From: Ascaphus truei
Lineage: Eukaryota; Chordata; Amphibia; Anura; Ascaphidae
NCBI GenBank assembly: GCA_036426205.1
Contig: CM071579.1
Span: 19,888,782-19,952,781, forward strand
Direction: 5' to 3'
DNA: 64,000 bases
The position numbers and the translations under genes are program-made. The notes beneath the pieces were generated by a model. The model had not been told where the DNA came from and did no database searches. It saw nothing but the letters and a program-made list of their open reading frames with translations. This document shows, piece by piece, positions 59,791 to 64,000 of this stretch. The stretch's first letter is position 1. Every line of letters begins with the position of its first letter.

Positions 59791-62693
59791 GATCCCTGTA
59801 TTAGTCCTGTCCCCCGTGCCAGCCTCCCCCCGGCACAGGGCGATTTGATCCCTGTATTAGTCCTGGTCCCCCGTGCCACGCTTGTCCTCCTTCTGGCACA
59901 GGCAGTTGATCCCTGGTATTTCCTGGTCCCCCCCGTGCCAGCCTGTCCCTCCCGGCACAGGCGAGTTGATCCCTGGTACTAGTCCCTGGTCCCCCGTGCC
60001 AGCCTGTCCCTCCCTGCACAGGGCGAGTTGATCCCTGGTATTACTCCTGGTCCCCCGTCCAGCCTGTCCCTCCGCACAGGGCGAGTTGATCCCTGGTATT
60101 AGTCCTGGTCCCCCGTGCCAGCCTGTCCCTCCCGGCACAGGGCGAGTTTCCCTGGTATTAGTCCTGGTCCCCCGTGCCAGCCTGTCCCTCCCGGCACAGG
60201 GCGAGTTGATCCCTGGTATTAGTCCTGGTCCCCCTGCCAGCCTGTCCTCCCGCACAGGGCGAGTTGATCCCTGGTATTACTCCTGGTGCCCCGTGCCATG
60301 CTTCCCTCCCGGCACGGGCGAGTTGATCCCTGGTATTAGTCCTGGTGTCCCTTGCCACCTGTCCCTCCCGCACAGGCGAGTTGATCCCTGGTATTAGTCC
60401 TGGTCCCCCGCCAGCCTGTCCCTTCCGCCACAGGCGAGTTGATCCCTGGTATTAGTCCTGGTCTCCTGCCGCCTGTTCCCTCCCGGCACAGGGCGAGTTG
60501 ATCCCTGTATTAGTCCTGTCCCCCCGTACCAGCCTGTCCCTCCCGGCACAGGGCGAGTTGATCCCTGGTGTTAGTCCTGGTGCCCCGTGCCAGCCTGTCC
60601 CTCCCGGCACAGGGCGAGTTGATCCCTGGTATTAGTCCTGGTCTCCCGTGCCAGCCTGTCCCTCCCGGCACAGGGCGAGTTGATCCCTGGTATTACTCCT
60701 GGTGCCCCGTGCCAGCCTGTCCCTCCCGGCACAGGGCGAGTTGATCCCTGGTATTAGTCCTGGTGCCCCGTGCCACCTGTCCCTCCCGGCACAGGGCAGT
60801 TGATCCTGATTACTCCTGTCCTCCTGTGCCAGCCTGTCCCTCCCGGCCACGGGCGAGTTGATCCCTGGTATTAGTCCTGTGCCCCGTGCAGCCTGTCCCT
60901 CCCGGGCACGGCGAGTTGATCCCTGGTATTACTCCTGGTCCCCCTGCCAGCCTGTCCCTCCTCCCGGCACAGGCGAGTTGATCCCTGGTATTAGTCCTGG
61001 TGTCCCCTTGCCAGCCTGTCCCTCCCGGCACAAGGCGAGTTGATCCCTGGTATTAGTCCTGGTCCCCCGTGCCAGCCTTTCCCTCCCGGCACAGGGCGAG
61101 TTGATCCCTGGTTTATCCTGGTCCCCCGTCCCAGCCTGTCCCTCCCGGCACAGGGCGAGTTGATCCCTGGTATTACTACCCTGGTCTCCGTGCCAGCCTG
61201 TCCCTCCCGGCACACGGGCGTTGATCCCTGGTATGTCCTGGTGCCCCGTGCCAGCCTGTCCCTCCCGGCACAGGGCGAGTTGATCCCTGGTATTACTCCT
61301 GGTCCCCCGTGCCAGCCTGTCCCTCCCGGCACGGGCGAGTTGATCCCTGGTATTAGTCCTGGTGTCCCGTGCCACCTGTCCCTCCCGGCACAGGCGAGTT
61401 GATCCCTGGTATTAGTCCTGGTCCCCCGTGCCACCTGTCCCTCCCCGGCACGGGCGAGTTGATCCGGGTATTAGTCCTGGTGTCCCGTGCCAGCCTGTCC
61501 CTCCCGCACAGGGCGAGTTGATCCCTGGTATTAGTTCCCGGTGTCCCTAGACAGCCTGTCCCTCCCGGCACAGGGCGAGTTGATCCCTGGTGTAGTCCTG
61601 GTGTCGTCCCGTGCCAGCCTGTCCCTCCCGGCACAGGGCGATTGATCCCTGGTATTAGTCCTGGTCCCCCGTGCCAGCCTGTCCCTCCCGGCACAGGGCG
61701 AGTTTGATCCCTGGTATTAGTCCTGGTCCTCCTGTGCCAGCCTGTCCCTCCCGGCACAGGGCAAGTTGATCCCTGGTATTAGTCCTGGTCTCCGTTGCCA
61801 GCCTGTCCCTCCCCACAGGGCGAGTTGATCCCTGGTATTAGCCCTGGTCCCCCGTGCCAGCCTGTCCTCCCGGCACAGGGCGAGTTGATCCCTGGTATTA
61901 GTCCTGGTGCCCCGTGCCAGCCTGTCCCTCCCGGCACAGGGCGAGTTGATCCCTGGTATTAGTCCTGGTCCCCCGTGCCAGCCTGTCCCTCCCGGCACAG
62001 GGCGAGTTGATCCTGGTATTAGTCCTGGTCTCCCGTGCCAGCCTGTCCTCCCGGCACAGGGCGAGTTGATCCCTGGTATTAGTCCTGGTGCCCCGTGCCA
62101 GCCTGTCCCTCCGCGCACAGGGCGAGTTGATCCCTGGTATTATCCTGGTCCCCGTGCAGCCTGTCCCTCCCGGCACAGGCGAGTTGATCCCTGGTTAGTC
62201 CTGGTCCCCCGTGCCAGCCTGTCCCTCCCGGCACAGGGCGAGTTGATCCCTGGTATTAGTCCTGGTGTCCCGTGCCAGCCTGTCCCTCCCGGCACAGGGC
62301 GATTGTATCCCTGTATTAGTCCTGGTCCCCCGTGCCAGCTTGTCCCTCCCGGCACAGGGCAGTTGATCCCTGGTATACTCCTGGTCTCCTGTGCCAGCCC
62401 TATCCCTCCCGCACAGGGCGAGTTGTATCCCTGGTATTAGTCCTGGTGTCCTTGCCAGCCTGTCCCTCCCGGCACAGGGCAGTTGATCCCTGGTATTATA
62501 CTCCTGGTGCCGTGCCAAGCCTGTCCCTCCCCGGCACAGGCAGTTGATCCCTGGTATTAGTCCTGGTCCCCCGTCCAGCCTGTCCCTCCCGGCACAGGGT
62601 GAGTTGATCCCTGGTATTACTCCTGGTGCCCCGTGCCAGCCTGTCCCTCCCGGCACAGGGCGAGTTGATCCCTGGTATTAGTCCTGGTGTCCC
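59781..62693. repeat. 61-bp tandem array, about 47 copies
   Basis: Unit GTTGATCCCTGGTATTAGTC, CTGGTCCCCCGTGCCAGCCT, GTCCCTCCCGGCACAGGGCGA. Variants alternate AGTC/ACTC and CCCCC/GCCCC/GTCCC. Many 1-2 nt indels suggest sequencing error or free drift. CTCCCGGCACAGGG and GCCAGCCTG are invariant in most units. Confidence 0.95.
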
Positions 62694-62780
62694 TGATTGA
62701 GCCACCTGTGCTGAAGCAGGGATATCCCTAATACCTGGCCTGCTGGTGGCCATTGAGGACGGAAATTGGCCACTCCTGGT
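62694..62780. mobile_element. hAT-type MITE, family A, right half
   Basis: Begins inside the element (TGATTGAGCCACCTGTGCTG) directly at the end of the 61-bp array and ends GGCCACTCCTG. Confidence 0.75.
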
Positions 62781-62784
62781 CTAT

Positions 62785-62885
62785 CTTGTAATCTCCTTGA
62801 GGCCTGGGCCGCCTTCCTATTATCTCCGTTGGTCTTTAGATATATGTGCTCTTTTGTCATGTTATGTTATTGTCCTCTTCGCCCA
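62785..62885 (+). mobile_element. L2/CR1-like LINE 3' tail, short
   Basis: CTTGTAATCTCCTTGAGGCC and following text resemble the other tails in this window. Confidence 0.5.
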
Positions 62886-62891
62886 CATTGT

Positions 62892-63031
62892 ACCGCGTTG
62901 CGGAATATGATTGCACCGCGCTGCGGAATATGATTGCACCGCGCTGCGGAATATGATTGCACCGCGCTGCGGAATATGATTGCACCGCGCTGCGGAATAT
63001 GAATGCACCGCGCTGCGGAATATGATTGCAC
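62892..63031. repeat. 23-bp tandem repeat, about 6 copies
   Basis: Unit CGCGCTGCGGAATATGATTG then CAC. The first unit has CGCGTTG. Nearly identical copies suggest recent expansion. Confidence 0.92.
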
Positions 63032-63169
63032 CCTACAAATAAAAGATCATAATAATATTAATAATTAGCTGGCCGTTCATGAAAGCGCGGCGCGGATGTT
63101 ACAGGGGCCGGCCCACATCGCGGGGCTTCATTTCATTGGCTCCTGTAGAAAGATTCACTTACCCTTTAA

Positions 63170-63452
63170 AGCTGCAGTTCAGGCAATATCCTGCATGTGG
63201 GGTTTTTTTTAATAAATCAGTTCTGTAGTAAGAAAAAATACTTTGAAAGACCAATTTTCTTGTATTCTATTTTAACAAGCATGCTTGTTCCTATAGCAAC
63301 GATTTACATTCCCCATATTTAAAGATGTCGCCAAACTTTGCCGATCAATAGACGGAGAACGATATGCAGTTCTTTAGGTAATTAGAGATTGCCCACATGA
63401 AACTATTGAAGTAAAAAAATACATTTAAAAAAAAAAAGGCTGAACTGCAGCT
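63170..63452. mobile_element. TTAA-flanked MITE with 13-bp perfect terminal repeats (283 bp)
   Basis: TTAA at 63166-63169 and 63453-63456. The ends are AGCTGCAGTTCAG and CTGAACTGCAGCT. TTAA duplication fits Kolobok or piggyBac-type transposons. Confidence 0.83.
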
Positions 63453-63456
63453 TTAA

Positions 63457-64000
63457 TACAAACGTTTCACTTATCGACGTCCGGTGTAAAAATGAATTTG
63501 TTTCTCTGTATATCGGGTCGATTTCATTCTAACTGTAACGGGTAATTATTGCCCTTTCCTTTCACCTCTTCGGCTGATGGTGGCTGCATAATTAATTAAA
63601 ATGAAACAGCAAGGGGGCGTGGAAGGAATAAAACCCCACTCTCAAGACTTTACTACAAGGGTGCGCAAACGTTTTCCCCTGCGCACCCCCTGCCGGTTTT
63701 CTCTTGTGACTTCTGGAGCAGAACGGACTCCTCGACCATCCAAGAGGAAGGGAAGAACAGGTAGGAAAGGAATAACTTTGGAGATGTAAGGAATCCGCTC
63801 CTGGCTTTGATTCTAGCCCTGCAGACCTCTGCAGTTTACAAAGTCTCCCTCTGGCAATCAATGGCACATGTGCTGCCTCTCATTGCAGCTTCAGCCCTGT
63901 GCTCCGTCATTGGAGGAATGCTCACACACCTCCCTCCTGTGACTGGCTCGCCGCCGTTTATATGCTGGGCTCTGACACTGATTCAGTGCCGAGCATAATC
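63457..64000. other. Unassigned DNA, one family B-like scrap
   Basis: GGGTGCGCAAACGTTTTCCC near 63660 matches family B ends. The last 200 bp hold GTTTATATGCTGGGC, a possible TATA-type promoter or LTR edge, but nothing firm. Confidence 0.4.

Noticed and set aside
59857..62656. Many 100-170-codon frames on both strands
   Set aside because: They are products of the 61-bp tandem array, and frame changes follow unit indels. No start, domain or conservation evidence.

Overview
This is a vertebrate nuclear genomic window, most likely from an anuran amphibian. It has large introns, dense microsatellites, Penelope-like elements with hammerhead-type sequences, a Tx1/L1-like LINE, solo LTRs and many palindromic hAT-type MITEs. 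The species cannot be named from the sequence. I see no bacterial-type genes, operons, CRISPR arrays or tRNA/rRNA genes.

One host gene is present: FAR1, fatty acyl-CoA reductase 1, on the minus strand. All coding exons lie between 33034 (ATG) and 7307 (stop). Eleven joined coding exons with GT-AG borders and matching phases give 1548 nt, or 515 residues, the length I know for vertebrate FAR1. The enzyme makes fatty alcohols for ether-lipid (plasmalogen) synthesis at the peroxisome. The most interesting feature is a pair of tandem 172-nt exons (21110-21281 and 20093-20264). They share phase and about 60% residue identity, and only one can be used per mRNA without a frameshift. A UGCAUG motif, the RBFOX-type splicing signal, sits 36 nt into the intron after the first of them. 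The non-coding first exon and promoter were not identified.

Layout. 1-3170: unassigned AT-rich DNA, a broken Penelope-like element on the plus strand and a minisatellite. 3170-5280: nothing recognised. 5280-7306: FAR1 3' UTR containing a palindromic MITE. 7307-33034: FAR1. Its intron before the penultimate coding exon carries a 5'-truncated L1-type LINE split by two solo LTRs with perfect 5-bp target duplications. 33.1-45 kb: upstream or intron-1 DNA with MITEs, simple repeats and a candidate LTR. 45.2-48.2 kb: a nearly whole Penelope-like element (reverse transcriptase plus GIY-YIG endonuclease) followed by a well-formed hammerhead-like motif, with a second element head-to-head. 49.5-52 kb: a GT-rich minisatellite and GC-rich tandem block inside what looks like one mobile unit. 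52-59.2 kb: SINE/LINE fragments, a TTA-flanked MITE with an internal empty-site control, a solo LTR, and a 530-bp insertion with a 14-bp target duplication ending in a near-perfect palindrome built from decayed hammerhead-like sequence. 59.2-62.7 kb: an LTR-like region with five CCAAT boxes leading into about 47 copies of a 61-bp repeat. 62.7-64 kb: a 23-bp repeat and a TTAA-flanked MITE.

Most long open frames outside FAR1 and the retroelements come from stop-poor repeats and are not genes.
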